Positions 55,364-63,694 of a stretch of 64,000 nt of DNA are shown one piece after another. Source of the stretch: Demequina lignilytica (GTDB lineage: Bacteria; Actinomycetota; Actinomycetes; Actinomycetales; Demequinaceae); contig NZ_JAUHPX010000001.1 of assembly GCF_030418305.1 (NCBI RefSeq), positions 124,001 to 188,000 on the forward strand, read 5' to 3'. The translations under genes and the position numbers were made by a program. Within the stretch, counting starts at the first letter, position 1. The number at the start of each line of letters is the position of its first letter. Below the pieces are notes generated by a model that did not search any database, was not told where the DNA came from, and saw nothing but the letters and a program-made list of their open reading frames with translations.

Positions 55364-57226
55364 TCACCCGTGCTCGTCGTAGCGCGAGACGATCGTCAGG
55401 TTGGCGGCCTGACTGAGGTCCGTGGGATCCTCCACTGCCGAGGGCACATTCACGCGAGACATCTGGAGCTTGAAGGCGCCCGAGCCAGGGAACGCCGCGC
55501 CGGCATAGATCTGGCCGACCCACGGGTCGGAGGCATTGTTGACCGACGTCTTGTAGTCGAAGTCGCACGGCGTATACGCGAACACGTTGGCGTCGTGGAA
55601 CTTGAACGCTCCCACCCGGATGTCGTAGAGCTCGGTCGACGCGGGGCACGCGGGAGCGTTGCCGGACCAGTTCAGCCCATCCTGTGCCGGGGTGATCATG
55701 TAGAGGGTCGGCTCGTCACCGGCCGTGCCGGTGATGTCCGACGCGTTCTGGTTGGTGAATCCGGTCCAGGAGACCAGCGCGATGTTCGTCGCAAGCGTGA
55801 CGTCCGACGTGATGATCTGCACGGGCGCGGAGCAACCATCGAAAACGATCAGCCGTCCGGTGCCGACGCTGATGCCTCCGCTGGAGATGAGCGGGTCGAC
55901 CTGATCGGCGGTGCAGACACCTGAGTAGCGCTCGATGGTCCAGCCCTGGGCCGCCCACAACTCGAGGTCCTCGTCCTCCATCGTCAGCTTCGGAAGATCC
56001 TCGCGCAGGGGCGGTTCGATCGCATCGGGATAGCCAGGGTCGTTGTCGCCGAAATCGAATGCCGGTTCGGCGGGGTCGGGCCATGCGCCGGTCGGAGAAA
56101 GCGGTGAGGTGGTGCCGAACACCTTCTTGAGCCCCGTGATCGTGAGGGCGGCGGTGGCGTCGCGACCCACAGTCGTCTTGTTGTTGTTGTCTCCGGTGAT
56201 CGTGCCGGTGGCCGCGATGGCATCGACGCCGACGCCCGACTGCTTGAAGTCGATCGCGATCTTCGCGTAGATGCTTCCGCCCACGTCGACCTGGTCGAGC
56301 CAGACGGAGCCCGCGGAGCTGTAGACGTTGCCGGCCAGGGACTTGCTGCCGCTCAGCAGCACATCCCCATTCGTCAACAGGCTGCCTGTCACCTCGGAGT
56401 TGTTGCCCGACAGGGTGACCGCGTATCCGGTCGCGGCCAGCTGGCTGCTCGCCGCCCAGACGTCACCGAGCACGGTCGCGCCGTTGCCGATGTGCACGAA
56501 GCCGGACGCCCACATGTCGTTGGCGATGGTGCAGTTGGACCCGAGCGTCACGTCACCCTGCGCCGCGTACACCGTTCCTCCGGCCACCGTGTTGGACGAG
56601 CATGTCACGTTGCCGTTCGAGTACACGTGCGCATCCGGCTCGGTGGCTCCGTCGCTCTGCTCGAGCACCGTTCCGGAGACCAGGTTGACCGAGGCGTTGG
56701 AGAAGATCGCCTTGTCCAGGCCGATCTGGGGCGGCACGGGGATGAGCTCCCCGACCGCCGTGCGCTCGACGGGACCTTCGGAGCCGGGACCAGCAGGGGT
56801 CGACGCGGTCGAGCGCACGGTCACGCGGGAGGTGGCGTCGGTCGACAGAGGGCACACTCCCTCGGCCAGCTCCACTGTGCTGCCCCCGCGGATCACCGTG
56901 TACTCCTGCGTGAGCGTCACGTCGTCACCGTTGATCGTCATCGTCGACGGGACCTGGTCGGCGCACGCGTCCCCCATGGATGCGTGCGTCTGCGATGCCA
57001 GGATGTTGATGGCCCAGTCGAGACCGGCATCGGCGCTCTGGAACGCCGTCATCTCTTCGCGCGAACGGATGGTGGTGTTCGCGTTCGCCACGGTGACGGC
57101 GACCACGACCGCCATGATCACCAGGCCCACCAGCAGGATTCCAAGTGTCATGACCAATGCGACGCCAGAGTCGCCGGAGACCGCGACACGCGTGGGTGTC
57201 GCCGACCGATAGCTGTTCCGCTTCAT
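55364..57226 (-). CDS. PilX-like pilus protein with beta-helix region
   Basis: A 620-residue protein. The N-terminus resembles PilX: DSGVALVMTLGILLVGLVIM, a span at about residues 20-48, followed by a helix with AFQSADAGLDWAINILASQT. From about residue 175 to 320 short strand repeats (VYSNGNVTCSSNTVAGGTVY, VTLGSNCTIANDMWASGFVH, NGATVLGDVWAASSQ) suggest a right-handed beta-helix like polymer-forming or bactofilin folds. The rest has scattered cysteines, about eight in all, fit for disulfides outside the cell. The likely role is a pilus tip or adhesive subunit. The ATG at 57226 is preferred over GTG 57229 from ribosome-site spacing. Confidence 0.7.
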   Translation of the reverse strand: MKRNSYRSATPTRVAVSGDSGVALVMTLGILLVGLVIMAVVVAVTVANANTTIRSREEMTAFQSADAGLDWAINILASQTHASMGDACADQVPSTMTINGDDVTLTQEYTVIRGGSTVELAEGVCPLSTDATSRVTVRSTASTPAGPGSEGPVERTAVGELIPVPPQIGLDKAIFSNASVNLVSGTVLEQSDGATEPDAHVYSNGNVTCSSNTVAGGTVYAAQGDVTLGSNCTIANDMWASGFVHIGNGATVLGDVWAASSQLAATGYAVTLSGNNSEVTGSLLTNGDVLLSGSKSLAGNVYSSAGSVWLDQVDVGGSIYAKIAIDFKQSGVGVDAIAATGTITGDNNNKTTVGRDATAALTITGLKKVFGTTSPLSPTGAWPDPAEPAFDFGDNDPGYPDAIEPPLREDLPKLTMEDEDLELWAAQGWTIERYSGVCTADQVDPLISSGGISVGTGRLIVFDGCSAPVQIITSDVTLATNIALVSWTGFTNQNASDITGTAGDEPTLYMITPAQDGLNWSGNAPACPASTELYDIRVGAFKFHDANVFAYTPCDFDYKTSVNNASDPWVGQIYAGAAFPGSGAFKLQMSRVNVPSAVEDPTDLSQAANLTIVSRYDEHG

Positions 57227-57236
57227 CACAACCGTC

Positions 57237-57842
57237 CTAGAAGCAATCGAGGATCGCGCTTGATTGGGGACGCAACGAGACCGACTTCTCGAACACGACC
57301 GCGGGCCAGTCAGCTGACGTCTCCGCCTCGAGACTCATGGTCACCGTCTCGCCTCGCCCGAGCGCCTGCCCCACGGGCGTGAAGGCCTGGCCCACCGACC
57401 CCGGTTCGACGGCGCTTGCCACCACCCTCCAGTCCGCAGCGACAGAGGCGGCCGACGCGGCGTTGGGTGCGGCCAGCGCGGCCTTGGTCTCGACGCCCGA
57501 CGTCGAGGACCAACGATGCAGCTGACGGTCCGTCTGATCGAGGTAGTAGCCCACGCAGCGCTCCTGGTCGACACCATTGGTTCCCACGACGCGTGTCTGG
57601 AGAACGACCAGGTCCCCGCCTTGCGCGGTAATGGCCCACGACGCGCTCCGCATGTCGGTCTCCAGGGCCTTGAACGCCAGCTGCGAGGCGTCGGCAGCCT
57701 CGGCGGTGTCCTTGACGTGCTGCTGCTGAACAAGGGTCTGGATCAGGAACGTACCTGCCACCACCATCACGATCGCGAGGATGATGATGTACACGATGAA
57801 CTCGACCAGCGTGAAGCCTTCGTCGCCGCGCGCCGCTCTCAT
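57237..57842 (-). CDS. Type IV pilus minor pilin, PilW-like
   Basis: A 201-residue prepilin. The leader/cleavage motif is DEGFTLVEFIVYIIILAIVM, with Gly before Phe+1 and Glu+5; the hydrophobic helix runs to about residue 38. The remainder is a globular domain with two cysteines (one at the penultimate residue). A long helix LQTLVQQQHVKDTAEAADAS follows the span. The start ATG overlaps the preceding minor pilin stop (ATGA). It is a presumed priming-complex component. Confidence 0.8.
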   Translation of the reverse strand: MRAARGDEGFTLVEFIVYIIILAIVMVVAGTFLIQTLVQQQHVKDTAEAADASQLAFKALETDMRSASWAITAQGGDLVVLQTRVVGTNGVDQERCVGYYLDQTDRQLHRWSSTSGVETKAALAAPNAASAASVAADWRVVASAVEPGSVGQAFTPVGQALGRGETVTMSLEAETSADWPAVVFEKSVSLRPQSSAILDCF

Positions 57843-58267
57843 GACGCGCCCTTCACGTAGATGTTGGTCGTCGTCTCCGCCATCGGCGAGTTGAAGCTGC
57901 CATTGGTCGTCGTCGCCCTCATGGTGACGACCACGATCGAGTCGACGGCGGAGTCGCACGTGCCCGTGTAGCTGCCCGTGACGACGATCGGCACGCCGCG
58001 GCCGTCGTTGACCGCCGGTCCAGACGTGGTGATCGAGGATGCGAGCGAGGTGCACTTGTCGGTGTCCGTCGAGGCCGCGATGCCTCGCGCCTCCTCCAAG
58101 CGCTGCTGCACGAGCTCGTTCGCGGTCGCATAGGTGGCGGCGTTCGCCGTCGCCCGCAGGCCGGCGAGGATCACGGAGAGCATCGAGACCATGATGATGG
58201 CCAGCACGATCATGGCGACCATGACCTCGACCAGCCCGAAGCCCTCATCCGACTGATGCCTGTCCAT
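57839..58267 (-). CDS. Type IV pilus minor pilin, PilV-like
   Basis: A 142-residue prepilin with a short basic/acidic leader MDRHQSDEG and cleavage site G-FGLVEVMVAMIVLAIIM (Glu+5). The stalk helix continues to about residue 60, and two cysteines in the head (DKCTSL and GTCDSA) could form a disulfide. It is 82 bases downstream of pilA, past a terminator, and coupled to the PilW-like gene. Confidence 0.82.
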   Translation of the reverse strand: MDRHQSDEGFGLVEVMVAMIVLAIIMVSMLSVILAGLRATANAATYATANELVQQRLEEARGIAASTDTDKCTSLASSITTSGPAVNDGRGVPIVVTGSYTGTCDSAVDSIVVVTMRATTTNGSFNSPMAETTTNIYVKGAS

Positions 58268-58308
58268 CCCACGCTCCCTCCATCAATCTAGCCAGCCGAT
58301 CGGTGTTC

Positions 58309-58338
58309 GCGGGGCCCTACCCGTGGGTAGGGCCCCGC
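58309..58338 (-). terminator. Terminator after pilA
   Basis: A perfect 14-base inverted repeat (58309-58322 with 58325-58338) whose centre leaves a very tight loop, 11 bases past the pilA stop. It would limit read-through from the abundant pilA message into the minor pilin genes. Confidence 0.7.
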
Positions 58339-58349
58339 AACCGAGCAAA

Positions 58350-58793
58350 TTACCCGGCAGCCGGAGCGGTCTCGGTGACCGTGCCGTTCTCATCGATGGT
58401 GAACACGTTGCCGGTGGGCGAGGTGATCGAGATCGAGATGGTTTCGGCCGCGATCGTCGCGGTGCCCGCGGCGAGCGAGTTGTCGTTCGAGATGCCGACC
58501 TCGGCAACGTCGTTACCGTCGACGCTGATGGTCGAGGTGTTCGGGCCGACCGCAGCGGTCCACGCGACGACGAGGCCCGAGGGGTCCTCGGTCATCGCCG
58601 ACACGACGGCGGTGCGAACGGTGGCGAGGTCCGCCTTGGCCGCGGAGTCCTTGGCCTTGTTCTGCTGGCTCAGGTACAGCGGGATGGCGATCGCGGCGAG
58701 GATGCCGATGATGATGATGACGACGAGGAGCTCGACGAGGGTGAAGCCCTTGTCGTCCTTCTCCTCGAGCTGCTTGCGGATGCGAGCGAGCAT
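58350..58793 (-). CDS. pilA: Major type IV pilin PilA
   Basis: A 147-residue prepilin with leader MLARIRKQLEEKDDKG and mature start FTLVELLVVIIIIGILAAIA (Glu+5), the near-consensus class III pilin helix with IPLYLSQQNKAKD. The Ala/Thr/Val-rich C-terminal domain has no cysteine, so the head is not disulfide-stapled. AAAGGAG 7 bases before ATG 58793 is the strongest ribosome site in the locus. It is flanked by hairpins on both sides. Confidence 0.93.
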   Translation of the reverse strand: MLARIRKQLEEKDDKGFTLVELLVVIIIIGILAAIAIPLYLSQQNKAKDSAAKADLATVRTAVVSAMTEDPSGLVVAWTAAVGPNTSTISVDGNDVAEVGISNDNSLAAGTATIAAETISISITSPTGNVFTIDENGTVTETAPAAG

Positions 58794-58834
58794 GGTGAAT
58801 CTCCTTTGAATTTGCTATCTCTATGGGTTGATGT

Positions 58835-58858
58835 GAGCTGAACCCCCAGGTCCAGCTC
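58835..58858 (-). terminator. Hairpin between pilC and pilA
   Basis: A 10-base stem (one G-T pair) with a 4-base loop lies 34 bases past the pilC stop and 42 bases before pilA. It may partially terminate the assembly-gene transcript or stabilise the pilA message. Confidence 0.45.
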
Positions 58859-58892
58859 TTCTACCGCCCGGCGGACCGGACGGAAGCCTGTG

Positions 58893-60128
58893 TCATTGAA
58901 TGAGGTCGAAGACCTTGAAGATGGGCATGTAGAGCGCGATGACCATGCCGCCGATCATCGATCCGAGGAAGAGGATCATGATCGGCTCGATCAGCGAGGT
59001 CAGCTGCTCGGTGGTGGCCTCGACCTCCTGGTCGTAGAAGTCGGCGACCTTGTCGAGCATCGTGTCGAGCGCGCCCGTGTCCTCGCCGACCGCGATCATC
59101 TGCACCACCATCGGAGGGAACACCTTGTGCGCCGCCAGCGGGCCGGCGAGGCTGTCGCCACGCCGCACGGAGTTCTGGACATCCTTGGTGGCCCGCTCGA
59201 TGACCACGTTCCCGGAGGCCTGGCCGACGATGTCGAGCGCCTGGAGGATCGGCACACCAGACCGGACCATCGCACCGAGGTTGCGGGTGAAGCGTGCGAC
59301 CGCGATCTTCTGGATGAGCTTGCCGAACACGGGAAGCTTCAGATAGACGGGTTCGACCTTCTCCCGCACCTCGTAGCGGTTCTTGTTCTTGCCCCACCAG
59401 ATCGAGAACAGCACGAGCGCGATGACGAACGGGATCGCTCCGATCTTCATGATGTCCGACAGGGTCACGAGGATCTGCGTGGCGAACGGCAGCTCGCCTC
59501 CTAGGTTCTCGAACATCTCAGCGAACACCGGCACGATGAAGAGCAGCATGGCCGCGACCGCGAGGATCGCGATGCAGAAGACCACCACCGGATAAGTCAT
59601 CGCCGACTTGATCTTGTTGCGGAGGGCGACCTCCTTCTCGAAGTTCTCCGCGATGCTCACGAGGACGCTGTCCAGGAATCCGCCGACCTCGCCCGCCTTG
59701 ACCATGTTGATCATGAGCGGGGGGAACGTGTTCGGGTGCCTGCCGAGCGCCATCGAGAAGGACTTTCCCGTCTCGACGTCGGTGCGCACCTCCGCGAGAA
59801 CCTTCTGGAGCGACTTGTTCTCCGTCTGGTCGGTAAGGATCTGCATCGCACGCAGGAGCGAGAGCCCCGCATTGATCATGGTGGCGAGCTGCCGGGACAT
59901 GATGGCGATGTCCTTGAGGCCGATCCTCTGCTCCAAGCCGGGGATCGTGATGTCGGCGTTGAGTCCCTTGCCGCCGGCCTCGTCGACGGACAGCACGGTG
60001 TAGCCCCGCTCGCGAAGGCGGGAGGCGACGGCCGCCGAGGACGGCGCCTCCATCGTGTCCTTGCGCGTCTTGCCCGCGGCGTCGCGAGCCTCGTACTCGT
60101 ACTTCTTGACCGCAGTAGCCGTTGCCAT
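58893..60128 (-). CDS. pilC: Type IV pilus inner-membrane platform protein PilC
   Basis: A 411-residue type II secretion F-family protein. Two homologous cytoplasmic helical domains (about residues 70-190 and 275-395) carry the FTRNLGAMVRSGVPILQALD-type motif and its N-terminal counterpart IMSRQLATMINAGLSLLRAM. Spans are at about 175-200 (MTYPVVVFCIAILAVAAMLL), 235-250 and at the C-terminus (MILFLGSMIGGMVIALYMPI). It couples PilB and PilT to pilin addition and removal. It lies 17 bases downstream of pilT. Confidence 0.94.
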   Translation of the reverse strand: MATATAVKKYEYEARDAAGKTRKDTMEAPSSAAVASRLRERGYTVLSVDEAGGKGLNADITIPGLEQRIGLKDIAIMSRQLATMINAGLSLLRAMQILTDQTENKSLQKVLAEVRTDVETGKSFSMALGRHPNTFPPLMINMVKAGEVGGFLDSVLVSIAENFEKEVALRNKIKSAMTYPVVVFCIAILAVAAMLLFIVPVFAEMFENLGGELPFATQILVTLSDIMKIGAIPFVIALVLFSIWWGKNKNRYEVREKVEPVYLKLPVFGKLIQKIAVARFTRNLGAMVRSGVPILQALDIVGQASGNVVIERATKDVQNSVRRGDSLAGPLAAHKVFPPMVVQMIAVGEDTGALDTMLDKVADFYDQEVEATTEQLTSLIEPIMILFLGSMIGGMVIALYMPIFKVFDLIQ

Positions 60129-60145
60129 CCCTCAGCCCTCCCCCG

Positions 60146-61849
60146 CTACCGTCCGTGCCGACCGCAGAGCCTGTTGAACTCCTCCTGCGAGTGCGCCATC
60201 TCCGATGCCGCCTCATAGTCGACGCGGCCGGATTTGACCAGCTCCGCCAGGTGGTAGTCCATCGTCTGCATGCCCATCGACGCGCCGCCCTGCAGAGACG
60301 TGTAGATCTGGTGGGTCTTGCCCTCGCGGATGAGGTTCCGGATGCCCGGCGTCGCGACCATGATCTCGACCGCGACGGCACGGCCGGGGCCGTCCGCGCG
60401 CTTGAGCAGGGTCTGACACATGACGCCCTGGATCGCGGCGGCCAGCTGCGTGCGCACCTGGCCCTGCTGCTCCGGCGGGAACACGTCGATGATGCGGTCC
60501 ATGGTGGCCGGCGCCGACTGCGTGTGCAGCGTCGCGAACACCAGGTGGCCGGTCTCCGCGGCCGTCAGCGCCACCGAGATGGTCTCCAGGTCGCGCATCT
60601 CACCGATGAGGATGATGTCGGGGTCCTGGCGGAGCACGTGCTTGAGCGCCTTGTTGAAGGAGCGCGTGTCCGCGCCCACCTCGCGCTGGTTCACGATCGA
60701 CCGCTTGTGGCGGTGGAGGAACTCGATCGGGTCCTCGACCGTCATGATGTGCGCGCTGCGCGAGCGGTTCGCGAGGTCCACCAGCGACGCGAGCGTCGTC
60801 GACTTTCCGGAACCGGTCGGGCCGGTGACGAGCACCAGCCCGCGCGGCAGCTGCGAGAACGAGCCGACGACCTCGGGGATGCCGAGCGCCTCGAGCGGCT
60901 TGATCTCGTAGGGAATCACACGGAAGGCCGCGCCGAGCGCGTCGCGCTGCTTGTACAGGTTCACACGGAAGCGGGCCTCGCCCACGACGGAGTACGAGAA
61001 GTCGAGCTCGAGCTCCTCCTCGAAGCGCTCGCGCTGCGCCTGCGTGAGGATGCCGTACAGCGACCGCTGCAGGCTCTCCGGCGTCAGGCGCTCGAAGCCC
61101 TCGAGCGGGGTCAGGGAGCCGTCGAGGCGGACCATCGGAGGCACACCGGCCGTGACGTGGAGGTCCGACGCGCCGACGGCCATCATGCCGCGCAGCGCGG
61201 CGTTGACGTCGAGGTCGCTCTCCTGGCGCTCGTTGCTCATCCCGACGCGGGCGCCGATCTGGGTCGAGCGCGGCTTCACCTGGATGGGCGCGGGACGCGC
61301 CTCCTTCTTCTCCTCGACCGGCTCGGGGGCCGGCGCGAAGGCACGCTGGGACACACCGGGAAGCTCGGCTGCGGCCGCCGCGGCGAACGCCTGCGCCGGG
61401 TCCACGGCGGGCGCGGGACGCGCCTCGACCTCGGCGGCGGCCTGGTTCGACGCCTCGAAGGCGGCGAAGGACGATGCGGCAGGAGCCTCCTGCGCCGACG
61501 CCGGGATGCCCTGCGCGCGGACGGAGGGCTGGTGCGTGGGCGCCGGCATCTGCGGCGCGGCGGCGAGCGGGCGCTGCTCCTCGAGGAACGAGGAGCGGGC
61601 GGGGGCCTGACCGCTCTGGTGAAGCGCGGGGCCACCGGCGGCCGGGGTCTGCGGCGCGGCCTGGGCCGGAGCGACGGGAGGCTGATACGCGGGCGGCGCG
61701 GCGGCCGCAGGAGCCGCGGCAGCGGCCTCGGGCGAGGTTGCAGGAGCACCCTGCTCAGCGGCATCGGCCGGCTGCTCAGGCGCCGCGGGCTGCGCCGGCG
61801 GCGGCGTCGGCCGCCACGGCTGCTCCCCAGGCGTGAACTGCATGCTCAT
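60146..61849 (-). CDS. pilT: Pilus retraction ATPase PilT with long disordered N-terminus
   Basis: A 567-residue protein. Residues 1-205 are Ala/Pro/Gln-rich and certainly disordered. The PilT core starts around 215 (LRGMMAVGASDLHVTAGVPP), with Walker A LVTGPTGSGKSTTLASL, the Asp and His boxes and the PilT-specific retraction motif GIRNLIREGK in place of AIRNLIRE. PilT proteins are normally about 350 residues, so the extension is unusual. GGAGG 4 bases before ATG 61849 is preferred over the ATG at 61843. It predicts retractable pili, that is twitching or DNA uptake. Confidence 0.92.
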   Translation of the reverse strand: MSMQFTPGEQPWRPTPPPAQPAAPEQPADAAEQGAPATSPEAAAAAPAAAAPPAYQPPVAPAQAAPQTPAAGGPALHQSGQAPARSSFLEEQRPLAAAPQMPAPTHQPSVRAQGIPASAQEAPAASSFAAFEASNQAAAEVEARPAPAVDPAQAFAAAAAAELPGVSQRAFAPAPEPVEEKKEARPAPIQVKPRSTQIGARVGMSNERQESDLDVNAALRGMMAVGASDLHVTAGVPPMVRLDGSLTPLEGFERLTPESLQRSLYGILTQAQRERFEEELELDFSYSVVGEARFRVNLYKQRDALGAAFRVIPYEIKPLEALGIPEVVGSFSQLPRGLVLVTGPTGSGKSTTLASLVDLANRSRSAHIMTVEDPIEFLHRHKRSIVNQREVGADTRSFNKALKHVLRQDPDIILIGEMRDLETISVALTAAETGHLVFATLHTQSAPATMDRIIDVFPPEQQGQVRTQLAAAIQGVMCQTLLKRADGPGRAVAVEIMVATPGIRNLIREGKTHQIYTSLQGGASMGMQTMDYHLAELVKSGRVDYEAASEMAHSQEEFNRLCGRHGR

Positions 61850-61960
61850 GCGTCCTCCCTCAGCGCGACGCACTTTCCTTGCGTCTGCGGTAACACTATC
61901 GACAGGATTGTCCAGTTCTTAATAACTGTGATGAATTCCACTGAATGCGATCAATTTCGC
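61850..61960 (-). other. A+T-rich spacer between pilB and pilT
   Basis: The 111-base gap is much richer in A and T than the rest of the window, especially 61889-61960. It holds possible promoter hexamers (TTAAGA, 16 bases, GATAGT on the minus strand) but nothing near consensus. It may be an internal pilT-pilC promoter. Confidence 0.3.
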
Positions 61961-63625
61961 TTACTTGACCACTCGCAGCAGCTCTTCCAGGGACGTCACA
62001 CCGTCCACGACCTTCGCCCATCCGTCCTGGATGAGCGACTCCATCCCTCGCTCCGCGGCGTTGCGGGCGATATCCGCGGAGCTGGCACGCGCCACCGCGA
62101 GACGTTCGATATCTTCGTCGATCGCCATGACCTCATGCAGCGCGACACGCCCGCGATAGCCCGTGTTCGAGCATCGCGAGCAGCCCTGCGGGCGCATCAG
62201 CGTCGGCACCTTCTCCCCCGGCGTCCACCCCACCGACGCCGGGATTTCGTTCTCGTGGATCTCGTACTCGGTGGCGCAGTGCTCGCACAGACGGCGCGCG
62301 AGTCGCTGGGCGACCACGCAGTCGATCGCGGAGCCCACCAGGAACGGCTCGATGCCCATCTCGATGAGTCGCGTCAGCGCCGAGGGCGCGTCGTTGGTGT
62401 GCAGCGTCGACAGCACCAGGTGACCGGTGAGCGCCGCCTCGATCGCGATCTGTGCCGTCTCGTGGTCGCGGATCTCACCGACCAGCACCACGTCCGGGTC
62501 GGAGCGCAAGATCGACCGCAGCGCCGACGCGAACGTCAGTCCCGCCTTGGGGTTGACCTGCACCTGGTTGATGCCCGGGATGCGGTACTCGACCGGGTCC
62601 TCGACCGTGATGACGTTGACCTCGGGCCTCGAGATCTGGTTCAGCGTCGCGTACAGCGTGGTCGACTTTCCGGAACCCGTCGGGCCGGTCACCAGGATCA
62701 TGCCGTAGGGCTTGTTGAAGCTCTGCGCGTAGATCTCCTGGTTGCCCTCGCGGATGCCCAGGTCCTCGAGGTCCAACCGCGCGGTGGAGTTGTCGAGGAT
62801 ACGCATGACCACCTTCTCGCCCCACACCGTGGGGAGGGTGGCGACACGGAGATCGATCTTGCGGCCCTGATGGTTGACGGACAGGCGGCCGTCCTGCGGC
62901 TTGCGGCGCTCCGCGATGTCGATGTCCGACATGATCTTGAGGCGGGAGATGACGCCGCCGGAGATCGCCTTGGGCGCCCGCTGCATCTCGTGCAGCACGC
63001 CGTCGATGCGGTAGCGCACGCGCAGGTCGGTCTCGGTGGGCTCGATATGGATGTCCGACGCCCGGTCCTGCACGGCCTGCGTGATGAGCAGGTTGACGAA
63101 GCGCACGATGGGCGCGTCGTCCTCCATCGCGGTCCCCGACAGGTCCTCCTCGTCGAGGTTGACCTCGCCCTCGATGGACTCCTGCAGGTCCTCGAGCTCG
63201 GTGTCCGCGCGGCAGTAGCGGTCGATCGCCGTGATGACGTCGTCGTGCGCCGCGACCACCGGCACCACCTGCATGCGTGTGATGGTGCGGACGTCGTCGA
63301 CCGCGACCACGTTGCCGGGGTTCGACATCGCGACGCGGATGACGGTCCCGTCGACGGCCAGCGGCAGGATGGTGTGGCGGCGGCACACGGCCGCGGGCAC
63401 CAGCGACACCGCCGCGCGGTCCACGGGGTAGTCGGCGAGCTCGACGAACTCCATGCCCACCTGGGACGCGAGGGCGCGCACGAGCTGCCCCTCGGAGATG
63501 TACCCCATCTCCACCAGGGTGCGACCCAGGGACTGCCCACGGGTCTGCTGCTCGTCGATCGCCTCGCCGAGCTGCTCCTCGCTGAGCGCGCCATCCTCGA
63601 GCAGGATGGTTCCAAGCTGCTTCAC
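61961..63625 (-). CDS. pilB: Pilus extension ATPase PilB
   Basis: A 554-residue type II/IV secretion ATPase. The N-terminal GspE-N domain (1-150) opens KQLGTILLEDGALSEEQLGE. The ATPase core has VTGPTGSGKSTTLYATL (Walker A), VEDPVEYRIPGINQVQVNPK (Asp box), LVGEIRDHETAQIA (Walker B) and LHTNDAPSALTRLIEMG (His box). The PilB zinc tetracysteine is CEHC with CSRC. A GTG at 63625 is chosen because GAGGGGACG stands upstream at good spacing and the protein then starts like other PilB; an ATG at 63673 would extend it by 16 residues. Confidence 0.94.
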   Translation of the reverse strand: MKQLGTILLEDGALSEEQLGEAIDEQQTRGQSLGRTLVEMGYISEGQLVRALASQVGMEFVELADYPVDRAAVSLVPAAVCRRHTILPLAVDGTVIRVAMSNPGNVVAVDDVRTITRMQVVPVVAAHDDVITAIDRYCRADTELEDLQESIEGEVNLDEEDLSGTAMEDDAPIVRFVNLLITQAVQDRASDIHIEPTETDLRVRYRIDGVLHEMQRAPKAISGGVISRLKIMSDIDIAERRKPQDGRLSVNHQGRKIDLRVATLPTVWGEKVVMRILDNSTARLDLEDLGIREGNQEIYAQSFNKPYGMILVTGPTGSGKSTTLYATLNQISRPEVNVITVEDPVEYRIPGINQVQVNPKAGLTFASALRSILRSDPDVVLVGEIRDHETAQIAIEAALTGHLVLSTLHTNDAPSALTRLIEMGIEPFLVGSAIDCVVAQRLARRLCEHCATEYEIHENEIPASVGWTPGEKVPTLMRPQGCSRCSNTGYRGRVALHEVMAIDEDIERLAVARASSADIARNAAERGMESLIQDGWAKVVDGVTSLEELLRVVK

Positions 63626-63643
63626 AATCGTCCCCTCAGACTC

Positions 63644-63670
63644 CCGATGTCGTTCGCAAACTAACATCGG
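63644..63670 (-). promoter_or_regulatory. Nested palindrome upstream of pilB
   Basis: CCGATGT (63644-63650) and ACATCGG (63664-63670) are perfect inverted arms around a nested GTT-CGCA-AAC. A second, odd-centred palindrome ACCCTcAGGGT lies at 63672-63682. Both fall between the aroE stop and pilB, fitting an operator for the pilus operon or an aroE terminator. Confidence 0.4.
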
Positions 63671-63694
63671 CACCCTCAGGGTCGGGCATGAATG

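Noticed and set aside
60122-63664. Long plus-strand frame opposite pilT and pilB
   Set aside because: Opposite two certain ATPase genes, with no recognisable domain or ribosome site.
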